Shown here: piece after piece, positions 7,433 through 15,110 of the stretch
How the letters are laid out: each line of letters begins with the position of its first letter
Numbering within the stretch: the stretch's first letter is position 1
Assembly: GCA_964393845.1 (NCBI GenBank)
Contig: CAYMUX010000005.1
Coordinates: 1-57,561 of the forward strand
DNA from: UBA6902 sp964393845
GTDB taxonomy: Bacteria; Nitrospirota; Thermodesulfovibrionia; UBA6902
Direction: 5' to 3'
Length of the DNA stretch: 57,561 nucleotides
The notes under the pieces: generated by a model
Told to the model about the DNA's origin: nothing
Databases searched by the model: none
What the model saw: only the letters and a program-made list of their open reading frames with translations
Made by a program: the position numbers and the translations under genes

Positions 7433-8743
7433 TTAATCATCATCTCCTTCTACTCTTAAATACATGGTCCTTCCCGATACAATCGAGAGCCTGTCTATTT
7501 CCTTCAAGGCACGGATCATATCCTTTTCTCTTGCTTCATGGGTCATCATAACTACAGGCACCGCCTTTTCCTTCTTTCTCCCCTTCTGAATCATCGACTT
7601 AATGCTTATGTTGTGACTGCCCAGTATACCTGAAATTTTAGACATGACCCCGGGCTTGTCAATAGCTGAGAATCTAAGGTAATAACTTGTCCTTATATCC
7701 TCCATCTTTTTAATCGTTAATTTAGTATTTTCAGCAATATTAATTCCCGGAATTCTCCTGGAAGCGCCGGTTATAATATTTCTTGCAATATCAACTATGT
7801 CACTGACAACAGCGCTTCCTGTCGGCATCTCACCCGCGCCCCTTCCATAATAAAGAGCATCACCGGTTGCATCTCCTTCTACATAAATAGCGTTAAAGAC
7901 ACCGCCGACGCTCGAAATGAGATCATCTTCAGGCAGCATCGTAGGGTGTACTCTCAGTTCAACGTCTTTACCTGTCCGTTTTGCTATTGCCAGTAATTTT
8001 ATCTTGTATCCAAATTCCGATGCAAACTGTATGTCCAAAGGTGTTATCCTTGTAATACCTTCAGTGTAAATCTTTTTAAAAGAAAACGGTATTCCGAAAG
8101 CAAGTGATGCAAGGATCGTGAGTTTATGAGCTGAATCGATACCTTCAATATCAAATGTAGGGTCTGCTTCAGCATATCCCAGGGCCTGGGCTTCCTTCAG
8201 CACAGAATCGAAATCTGCTTTTTCTTCCGTCATTTTTGTCAGAATATAATTGGCAGTTCCGTTAATTATCCCATATATGCTGTTGATACTGCTGCCTACC
8301 AGCGATTCACTTATAATTTTAATAATAGGTATGCTGCCCGCAACAGATGCCTCGAAACCGATATCTACTTTATTATTTTTTGCTTCCTTAAATATTTCCC
8401 GGCCTGCCTCAGCAAGAAGAGCCTTGTTTGCGGTAACAACGTGTTTACCCTGTTTGATGGCCCTGAGAATAATTTCCTTTGCCGGATGTATTCCCCCGAT
8501 AAGTTCAACTATGATGTCAATCTCCGGATCCTGAATTAATGCCTCTGAATCATCAGTCAGAACGCCTTTCGGAAGCTTAACACCCCGGTCTCTTTTAATA
8601 TCAAGATCGGCAATCTTCTTTAATACAACGGGGAACCCCAGTTTTCTTTCAAGTTCACCGCGCTTCTTCAAAAGGATTTTGGCTGTTCCTGCGCCTACAG
8701 TGCCAAATCCGATAATGCCGACAGATACAGCCTCTTTCTGCAT
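7433..8743 (-). CDS. hom: homoserine dehydrogenase
   Basis: This 436-residue NAD(P)-dependent enzyme reduces aspartate semialdehyde to homoserine, the branch point to threonine and methionine. The N-terminal Rossmann motif is GFGTVGAG (residues 12-19). The catalytic domain has GIINGTANYIL near 160 and the EADPTFDIEG segment near 195. A C-terminal ACT domain (from about 350, YYLRFSAIDKPGVM) suggests allosteric feedback by threonine. The length is normal. It heads the hom-tusA-moeB run, 69 bases downstream of lipA. Confidence 0.95.
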   Translation of the reverse strand: MQKEAVSVGIIGFGTVGAGTAKILLKKRGELERKLGFPVVLKKIADLDIKRDRGVKLPKGVLTDDSEALIQDPEIDIIVELIGGIHPAKEIILRAIKQGKHVVTANKALLAEAGREIFKEAKNNKVDIGFEASVAGSIPIIKIISESLVGSSINSIYGIINGTANYILTKMTEEKADFDSVLKEAQALGYAEADPTFDIEGIDSAHKLTILASLAFGIPFSFKKIYTEGITRITPLDIQFASEFGYKIKLLAIAKRTGKDVELRVHPTMLPEDDLISSVGGVFNAIYVEGDATGDALYYGRGAGEMPTGSAVVSDIVDIARNIITGASRRIPGINIAENTKLTIKKMEDIRTSYYLRFSAIDKPGVMSKISGILGSHNISIKSMIQKGRKKEKAVPVVMMTHEAREKDMIRALKEIDRLSIVSGRTMYLRVEGDDD

Positions 8744-8812
8744 TTTTCCTCTGTTTAATAATCAGAAATAATATATTTACCTGCCTGGTTATTATGCTCA
8801 AACTTGTCAGGT

Positions 8813-9658
8813 TTATTCAATACCTCGTACATACATATCAGCGGCATACATCGAACTCCGTGTCAAAGGCGATGAAGCAACTGCCCTGAAGCCCATCTCA
8901 ATCCCTCTTACTCGATACATCTCAAATACTTCCGGATTAATATATTCAACGACCGGTATGTTTGTTCTCCCTGGCTGCAGGTATTGTCCAATTGTTAAGA
9001 AATCGCAGTCAGCATCTCTCAGGTCTTGCATCACTTCCAGTACTTCTGATTCCGTTTCACCAAGTCCGAGCATGATGCCGGATTTCGTTCTGATTTCAGG
9101 ACACAATGATTTAGCAGACTTAATGACATTTACTGACGTCTGGTAATCAGCCATTGGCCTGACTTTGGAATAAAGCCGGGGAACAGTCTCAACATTGTGA
9201 TTAAAAACGTCAGGCCCGGCATCAAGGACCGTTCTCAGGGCCTTTGTATCTCCTTTAAAGTCAGGGGTCAATACTTCTATTTTTATTGCAGTTATTTTAC
9301 GTCTGACAGTTTCTATAGTTCTTGCAAACTGCCCTGCTCCCCCATCAGGCAAATCATCTCTGGTAACTGAAGTGATAACTACAAATTTCAGACCGAGGGC
9401 CGATGCCGCTTCCGCGACCCTCTCCGGTTCACTAGGATCAAGCGGCAGAGGCTTTGAAGATTCAACAGCACAAAAAGAGCAATTCCTTGTGCATCTATCC
9501 CCGAGTATCATAAATGTTGCAGTGCCCTGCGAGAAACATATCCCCTGGTTAGGACACCTGGCCTCTTCACAAACAGTCGAGACTCCATGATGTCTCAGGA
9601 TTTTCTTTGTTTCATGTGTCCCTGTTAACGGGACCTTTATCCATTCAGGATGCCGCAT
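8813..9658 (-). CDS. lipA: lipoyl synthase
   Basis: This radical SAM enzyme inserts two sulfurs into protein-bound octanoyl chains. It has both cluster motifs: the auxiliary cluster CEEARCPNQGIC and the radical SAM CTRNCSFC. The start MRHPEWIKV at 9658 gives 281 residues, the usual size. The 25-residue longer version starting at 9733 is rejected because that segment is an intrinsic terminator hairpin (9690-9733). No clear Shine-Dalgarno precedes 9658. Only about 30 bases separate the terminator from the start, so expression may depend on read-through or on a promoter overlapping the hairpin. lipB is not in the window. Confidence 0.93.
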   Translation of the reverse strand: MRHPEWIKVPLTGTHETKKILRHHGVSTVCEEARCPNQGICFSQGTATFMILGDRCTRNCSFCAVESSKPLPLDPSEPERVAEAASALGLKFVVITSVTRDDLPDGGAGQFARTIETVRRKITAIKIEVLTPDFKGDTKALRTVLDAGPDVFNHNVETVPRLYSKVRPMADYQTSVNVIKSAKSLCPEIRTKSGIMLGLGETESEVLEVMQDLRDADCDFLTIGQYLQPGRTNIPVVEYINPEVFEMYRVRGIEMGFRAVASSPLTRSSMYAADMYVRGIE

Positions 9659-9689
9659 AATAACGAACTGAGTTCTGCTGCTCTCAAAC

Positions 9690-9733
9690 AAAAAATTGCC
9701 ACAGAAATTAAAAAGAGATGATTTCTGTGGCAA
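9690..9733 (-). terminator. intrinsic terminator between the lysine-rich small gene and lipA
   Basis: There is a perfect 13 bp inverted repeat (TTGCCACAGAAAT at 9696-9708 with its complement at 9721-9733) around a 12-base loop. On the minus strand it is followed by six T residues. It closes the small transcription unit at 9766-9849 and lies in the immediate leader of lipA. Confidence 0.85.
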
Positions 9734-9765
9734 CTCTCAAGAACAACGTTTTCCCTGGTGTTTTC

Positions 9766-9849
9766 TTATTTTTTCTTTTTTGAGTCTTTTTTTACTTGTG
9801 TTTGTTTCGAGGTTTTCGCCTTGTCCTTCTTACCACCTTTATCTCCCAT
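9766..9849 (-). CDS. 27-residue lysine-rich small protein
   Basis: A 27-codon frame begins MGDKGGKKDKAK and ends in Lys4; about 13 of 27 residues are lysine. It has an almost ideal Shine-Dalgarno (AAAAGGAGGTG) before its ATG, a sigma70-like promoter at 9895-9923 and an intrinsic terminator at 9690-9733. All the parts of a monocistronic gene are therefore present within about 230 bases. No function is recognised. The composition suggests nucleic acid or ribosome binding, or a disordered stress peptide. It is too short for standard gene calling. Confidence 0.72.
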   Translation of the reverse strand: MGDKGGKKDKAKTSKQTQVKKDSKKKK

Positions 9850-9894
9850 CTCTCCTACACCTCCTTTTCGCAAAATCTTTTAATCAATTAAAGA

Positions 9895-9923
9895 ATTATA
9901 AACATCCCCGGCGTAAAGGTAAA
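9895..9923 (-). promoter_or_regulatory. sigma70-like promoter of the lysine-rich small gene
   Basis: On the minus strand there is TTTACC (-35, 9918-9923), a 17-base spacer and a perfect TATAAT (-10, 9895-9900). The predicted start is near 9888, leaving a leader of about 40 bases that carries the strong ribosome site. Confidence 0.7.
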
Positions 9924-10033
9924 GAAAAAATGCCAATGTTTCAACTATCCAAACGGCTGGAACATTCAAACTATATTAGAAAATACTACAGCCTCCGTAC
10001 CCTGACTTATCGCCTCTAACCCCTCACCCATTA

Positions 10034-12490
10034 TTATTTTCTATTAACGGAAACAGGAGGAACTTTCCAGATTTTTTCAGCGTATTCCTTGATAGCCCGG
10101 TCGCTTGAAAAATTCCCGGAACGTGCGACGTTCAGTATGGCCATTTTCGTCCACTTGTCCTGGTCCCGATAGGCCTCAGACACACTTTCTTGGCATTTAA
10201 TGTAAGCAGCATAGTCGGCCAGCACAAAGAAATAATCATATCCAAGCAGTGAATAAATTATAGGATGGAATAATTTCGGATTTTCAGGAGAAAAATCGCC
10301 GCGCAAGATCTGGTCTATGACCTGCCTGAGCTCCCGGTCCTGCTCGTAGAATGAACGGGGATTGTAATCAGCTCGTTTCTGTACGATTTCTTCAGCCCTC
10401 AGTCCAAAGAGAAAGAAATTCTCCTCTCCGACATCTTCCCTGATCTCAACGTTGGCGCCGTCGAGGGTCCCGATTGTCAAGGCCCCGTTCAGTGTGAACT
10501 TCATGTTTCCCGTCCCTGACGCCTCATATCCGGCGGTTGATATCTGTTCCGACAAATCGGCGGCGGGTATGATGTTCTGTGCCAGAGTAACTCCATAATT
10601 CGGGACAAACAGGACTTGCAGCTTGTCTTTCACAAGGGGATCGAAACTTATAACGCTGCTTACGGCATTGATCAACTTTATTATGAGCTTGCACATATAA
10701 TATCCAGGAGCGGCCTTGCCCGAAAAGAGGACAGCCCTGGGCACAAACGTTTCGTCGGTCCTTCCCTCGCGGATACGGTTGTAAAGAGTGATGATATGCA
10801 ATATATTCAGCATCTGCCGCTTATATTCGTGGAACCTCTTTATCTGGCAATCCAGGAGAAACGCGGGAGGGAATGAAAGTTCACAGGTCCTGGACAGGTG
10901 ATTGGAAAGCGTCTCTTTGTTGGAGTTCTTTATGTTACGGAAACGCAGGCAAAACTCCTTGTCCCGGGCAAACGGCGCCAGCCGTATTAATTCCCCGGTG
11001 TCTGTCTGCCATTTATCACCGATGGCGTCGGTTATGAGGCCGGACAGCAGAGGGTTGGCCTGAAGAAGCCAGCGTCGGGGGGTGATTCCGTTCGTTATAT
11101 TTTTGAATTTGTCCGGCATTATTTGATAGAAACTATGAAATAAAGTGTCCTTTAAAATATTGCTGTGGAGTTTTGAAACGCCATTGACTGTATGACTGCC
11201 GATGACGGCAAGACGTGCCATGTGCACGGTCCTTTCCCCGTTGCCTGTCACGATTGCCATCGTCCCCAGTTGTCCGGGGTTATCTCTGAAATGCATGCCC
11301 GCCTGTATCAGGAACCTCCTGTCGATCTCCTGTATTATCTGGAGATGTCTCGGCAGGAGGTAGGCAAAAAGCCCTTCCGGCCAGCTTTCAAGGGCTTCGG
11401 GGAGAACAGTATGGTTTGTATATGCGAAGGTCTTTGTGGTCATTTTCCATGCATCGTCCCATGTAATACCCTCCTTGTCAACGAGTATCCTCATGAGCTC
11501 GGCTATGGCGATGGTGGGATGGGTGTCATTGAGCTGTACCGCAACTTTATCAGGAAAGGCGTGAAATCCGTTATGAAATTTTTTATATCTCCTGACAATG
11601 TCCCTGATCGTGGCGCTCACAAAGAAGTATTGCTGTTTGAGCCTGAGCTCCTTGCCCTTTACGGATTCGTCGCTGGGGTAGAGTACCTTGGAAATGTATT
11701 CACTCTTGCTTTTATTCTCAACGGCCTTTATATAATCGCCGCTGTTAAAGAAGTCGAGGTTAAACCCTCTCGTGGATTTTGCCGCCCATAAGCGGAGTGT
11801 ATTGACCGCTTCATTGCGGAATCCGGGAACAGGATAGTCGTATGCCATGGCCATGACGTCGTCAGTGTCCGCCCATTCCATGCGGAACCGGTTGCCGCCG
11901 CTCGCAATAGTATTGACCTTCCCGTGAAAATGGACCGGGTAGATAAGCTCCGGCCTCGGTATTTCCCAGAGGTTGCCGTATCTCAGCCAATTGTCAGGGG
12001 CCTCTGTCTGAAAACCGTCTTCTATCTTTTGAGCGAATATCCCGTATTCATAGCGGATACCATATCCGTATGCGGGATACTGAAGCGTTGCCATGGAGTC
12101 CAGAAAACAGGCCGCGAGTCTGCCAAGCCCGCCGTTGCCGAGGCCGGCATCCCATTCGATATCGGAGATTTCTTCATAGTCCATTCCGAGTATCTTGACT
12201 GCCTGAGCGTATTCTTCAGACAGGTCCAGGTTGAGAATATAGTTGTCTAAAAGTCTGCCGAGCAGAAATTCCAGGGAAAGATAATATACCCTCTTTGCGT
12301 CAACTTCATAATGGCGCTGCTGTGTCCTGATCCAGCGATCCATGAGGCGTTTCCGGACTGAAAGGAGAACAGAGTTATACTTATCGCGGGGAGTGGCTGA
12401 GTGCATATCTTTTGCCAGGTCATGGGCCAGGTGGTCCATCAGCATTTTTTTAAGTTGTTTAATTCTGTCTTCTACCATATGTGTATCCAT
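10034..12490 (-). CDS. glgP: glycogen/starch phosphorylase
   Basis: This 818-residue GT35 enzyme releases glucose-1-phosphate from alpha-1,4-glucans in the cytoplasm. Diagnostic blocks are DAGLGNGGLGRLAACFLDS near residue 120, QLNDTHPTIAIAELMRIL near 320, and the PLP site EASGTGNMKFTLNGALT near 655, in which the lysine binds PLP. The length is standard. Together with gnd, zwf and tkt across the divergent region it suggests that stored glycogen feeds the oxidative pentose phosphate route. The 44-base gap to the upstream oxidoreductase gene suggests co-transcription. Confidence 0.96.
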   Translation of the reverse strand: MDTHMVEDRIKQLKKMLMDHLAHDLAKDMHSATPRDKYNSVLLSVRKRLMDRWIRTQQRHYEVDAKRVYYLSLEFLLGRLLDNYILNLDLSEEYAQAVKILGMDYEEISDIEWDAGLGNGGLGRLAACFLDSMATLQYPAYGYGIRYEYGIFAQKIEDGFQTEAPDNWLRYGNLWEIPRPELIYPVHFHGKVNTIASGGNRFRMEWADTDDVMAMAYDYPVPGFRNEAVNTLRLWAAKSTRGFNLDFFNSGDYIKAVENKSKSEYISKVLYPSDESVKGKELRLKQQYFFVSATIRDIVRRYKKFHNGFHAFPDKVAVQLNDTHPTIAIAELMRILVDKEGITWDDAWKMTTKTFAYTNHTVLPEALESWPEGLFAYLLPRHLQIIQEIDRRFLIQAGMHFRDNPGQLGTMAIVTGNGERTVHMARLAVIGSHTVNGVSKLHSNILKDTLFHSFYQIMPDKFKNITNGITPRRWLLQANPLLSGLITDAIGDKWQTDTGELIRLAPFARDKEFCLRFRNIKNSNKETLSNHLSRTCELSFPPAFLLDCQIKRFHEYKRQMLNILHIITLYNRIREGRTDETFVPRAVLFSGKAAPGYYMCKLIIKLINAVSSVISFDPLVKDKLQVLFVPNYGVTLAQNIIPAADLSEQISTAGYEASGTGNMKFTLNGALTIGTLDGANVEIREDVGEENFFLFGLRAEEIVQKRADYNPRSFYEQDRELRQVIDQILRGDFSPENPKLFHPIIYSLLGYDYFFVLADYAAYIKCQESVSEAYRDQDKWTKMAILNVARSGNFSSDRAIKEYAEKIWKVPPVSVNRK

Positions 12491-12534
12491 TCAGGCTTCG
12501 TGAAAACAATAATAACATGCTGAAGCAGATTAAT

Positions 12535-13983
12535 TCATTCACACGCTCTTCCTTTGAAGTGAAATAAAAACTTCAGCGTCTTCTTTACCTTCCCGGAGAA
12601 TATCTTCCCTGAAAAATAATTTCCCACTACCCTTTTATTAATCTCTGCCAGAGTCGGATAGGTGTGCACAGCCGAGGCCATAGTTGAGAGTTTGACCCCT
12701 CCGTTTATAATCGCAATCCATTCACCTAAAAGCTCGCCTGCCTGCGGCCCGAGTATTTGAGCGCCCACGGGTTCGCCGTTGTTGTCAATAATAAGCTTGA
12801 CCTGGCCGACCTCTTCACCCTCGGCAAGGCTTCTGTCGTTGGCCCTGAACTCCTCTGTCCAGACCGTATATTCAATACCCGCATCTTTGGCGCGTTTCTC
12901 GTTCATGCCGATGCTTGCCAGCTCAGGATCTGTAAATGTGCACCACGGCAAAAAAGTATAATCAGCTTTTCTGGGCAGGTGCAGAATGGCATTGCTGAGG
13001 GCAATCCCGCCTTCATATCCGGCGGCATGCGTAAACTGATATGCGCCTGTTACATCTCCGACAGCATAGATATGCGGGTGGTTCGTACGCATCCTGTTGT
13101 CCACCCTTATCCCCTTCTTGTCAAAATCCAGGGAAATATTCTCCAGCCCCAAACCGCTGATATTTACTTCCCTGCCAAGCGCAACAAGGACCTGTTCAGC
13201 CCTGATGCTTTCTGTATCCCCGTCTTTTTCCCTGATGACCACTTCCTTTTCCCCTCCAAGGTCTTTCACGCTTACCAATTCTGTATTCAGGTGAAATGTA
13301 ATACCTTCAGCGCTCAGCACATTCATCACAACATCAGCCATATCCTTATCTTCCTTACTCAGTATCTGACCGCTGCGCTGTACTACAGAGACAACAGTTC
13401 CCAATCTGCAAAATGACTGGGCCATCTCTATCGCAATCGGCCCAGCCCCGATAACGACCATGGATTTGGGAAGAGCCTCCAGTGAAAATATTTCCTTATT
13501 AGTGATATATGGAGTTTGATCGATGCCTTCTAACGGTGGAACTGCCGGTGAAGAGCCGGTAGCAATTACCCACTTATTTGCAGAATAGGTTTTGCCGTTT
13601 ACCCGGACGGAGTGTTCATCGATAAACTCCGGGTCCCCGAATTCAACCTTCACTCCGAGCTTGCAGAACCGCTCTTCAGAATCGTGTTTCTGTATAGTCC
13701 CGATCACGTACTGAATACGCCTTGCCACCTCCCTGTAATCAACAGGCTTTATTTCAACTGAAGGCAAACCGAACTTATGCGCATTTTTCATCAGGTGATA
13801 AACATGCGCGGTCCTGATCAAAGTCTTGCTCGGAACGCAACCGTAATGAAGACAATCACCGCCTAGTTCCTTCTCCTTTTCTATGAGTAATGTTTTGGCG
13901 CCAAACCGGCTTGCGCCCGATGCCACCGTAAGCCCCCCAGCGCCGCCGCCGATAATTCCTATATCAAAATCATATTTCGGCAT
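12535..13983 (-). CDS. FAD-dependent disulfide reductase (mercuric reductase / lipoamide dehydrogenase-like)
   Basis: This 482-residue class I pyridine nucleotide-disulfide oxidoreductase has FAD motif GIIGGGAGGLTVA at the N-terminus, redox-active C44 and C49 in GGDCLHYGCVPSKT, NAD(P) motif GAGPIAIEMAQ near 180, and a second FAD block YAVGDVTGAYQFTH. The dimerisation-domain dyad (AVHTYPTLAEINKR) is present. There is no heavy-metal-binding N-terminus and no C-terminal Cys pair, so it is not MerA itself. It lies directly downstream of a TVP38-type membrane gene, a pairing that recurs in bacteria and is sometimes fused. The substrate is unknown. Confidence 0.9.
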   Translation of the reverse strand: MPKYDFDIGIIGGGAGGLTVASGASRFGAKTLLIEKEKELGGDCLHYGCVPSKTLIRTAHVYHLMKNAHKFGLPSVEIKPVDYREVARRIQYVIGTIQKHDSEERFCKLGVKVEFGDPEFIDEHSVRVNGKTYSANKWVIATGSSPAVPPLEGIDQTPYITNKEIFSLEALPKSMVVIGAGPIAIEMAQSFCRLGTVVSVVQRSGQILSKEDKDMADVVMNVLSAEGITFHLNTELVSVKDLGGEKEVVIREKDGDTESIRAEQVLVALGREVNISGLGLENISLDFDKKGIRVDNRMRTNHPHIYAVGDVTGAYQFTHAAGYEGGIALSNAILHLPRKADYTFLPWCTFTDPELASIGMNEKRAKDAGIEYTVWTEEFRANDRSLAEGEEVGQVKLIIDNNGEPVGAQILGPQAGELLGEWIAIINGGVKLSTMASAVHTYPTLAEINKRVVGNYFSGKIFSGKVKKTLKFLFHFKGRACE

Positions 13984-14050
13984 TTCAGCCTCCTTTAACG
14001 TGAGGGATCAAGGATTCCAGGGTTCAAGGAATAAAAAAATGAAAACTCCT

Positions 14051-14779
14051 TCACTCGACTCCTCGATTCCTTGACTCCTTGACTCCTTTCTTCGATTTAT
14101 ATAACGCAATTATTTTTTTTGCTGCTACGGGGAAGATTCCCAAGAGGGCAAAAGAAATAATCAGCCCAGGTGAAAGTATTCCCTTCAGCGAATCTATCTT
14201 CCCAAGCTCCTTCCCGGCATTGACATAAACTATCGTTCCTGCCAGCATGCCTGCCTGGGAAACCCAGTAGAAGGTTTTAAGAGGCATTTTTGTAAGCCCC
14301 ATTACCAGGTTTATCAGCCAGAATGGGAAAACAGGCATCAGCCTCAGTGTAAATAAATAGAAGGCCCCCTCTTTTTCAACCCCTTCATTGACTGTTTTGA
14401 GTTTGTCCCTGAATTTGTTCTGAATCCAGTCCCTTAAAATAAATCTTGAAACAAAACATGCCAGGGTCGCTCCGATAGTACTTGCAAAAGATACTACAAC
14501 AGTTCCCACGACAAGTCCAAAAAGGGCGCCGCCTGCGAGAGTCATAATCGCAGCCCCGGGCAATGAGAGAGAGGTGACAAGAATATATATCACCATATAG
14601 CCGGCAATTACTGTAACACCTTCTTCGTCGTAGAGTTCCTGAAAACGCTGCTGAGATTCTTTTATGTAGGAGAGCGTTAGATAATCCCCGATATTAAATA
14701 TCTTAAAGACAATAACTACGCCGATTATAATTACAAGTATTATGATTTTTCCGGAATAACCTTTGCCGTTATTACCCAT
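14051..14779 (-). CDS. TVP38/TMEM64 (VTT-domain) membrane protein
   Basis: This 242-residue integral membrane protein has a first helix at about residues 11-28 (IIILVIIIGVVIVF), the VTT core (SLPGAAIMTLAGGALFGLVVGT near 73), a basic loop with FVSRFILRDWIQNKF, and RLMPVFPFWLINLVMG near 145. VTT proteins relate to DedA and eukaryotic lipid scramblases; the substrate here is unknown. The final ten residues (VKESRNRGVE) are encoded by a short gagtcaagg-type repeat that continues into the intergenic region. A MITE begins four bases upstream of the start codon, so the native ribosome site has been displaced. Confidence 0.88.
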   Translation of the reverse strand: MGNNGKGYSGKIIILVIIIGVVIVFKIFNIGDYLTLSYIKESQQRFQELYDEEGVTVIAGYMVIYILVTSLSLPGAAIMTLAGGALFGLVVGTVVVSFASTIGATLACFVSRFILRDWIQNKFRDKLKTVNEGVEKEGAFYLFTLRLMPVFPFWLINLVMGLTKMPLKTFYWVSQAGMLAGTIVYVNAGKELGKIDSLKGILSPGLIISFALLGIFPVAAKKIIALYKSKKGVKESRNRGVE

Positions 14780-14782
14780 TGT

Positions 14783-14885
14783 TATAGTAACGGCATTAAA
14801 TTAAAATACATCTTAAGCATTTAATTAGCTGTAATATAAAGGAAATATCATATTTTAACTTAAGTTATTTATTGCCGTTACTATA
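14783..14885 (+). mobile_element. MITE copy 1 (103 bp with TA duplications)
   Basis: This AT-rich 103 bp element has terminal inverted repeats TATAGTAACGGCA.../...TGCCGTTACTATA (about 19 bp with one mismatch). It has no coding capacity. It is 103/103 identical to the reverse complement of the copy at 24789-24891. The TA ends suggest a Tc1/IS630-type target duplication. It is inserted directly upstream of the TVP38-type start codon. Confidence 0.88.
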
Positions 14886-15110
14886 AAACAATCCTGTCAG
14901 AATATTTATTATCATTTTATACTGCTTATCATATCAGGGCATATTTTTTTGTCAATAAAACCAATTTCTGATATTATCTTACTTACAAACCTTGAAGTGA
15001 AGTAAAGTATATTTCCTGATATGAACAGAACAAATAATGATATTCAAGATAAACTATTTTATGTGATAATTTTATCAAATAAAATAAATCTCGGATTTGG
15101 AGAATAGATT

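Noticed and set aside
9659..9733. Upstream extension of lipA by 25 residues
   Set aside because: The extra codons are exactly an intrinsic terminator hairpin and T-tract, and lipoyl synthases start near the chosen methionine.
11192..11791. 199-codon plus-strand frame
   Set aside because: It is a shadow of the glgP coding frame; it has no ribosome site and the conserved glgP blocks lie on the other strand.
12535..13983. Mercuric reductase (merA) or dihydrolipoamide dehydrogenase (lpd) as a firm name
   Set aside because: It lacks the MerA C-terminal cysteine pair and metal-binding domain, and no mer or 2-oxoacid dehydrogenase genes are near.
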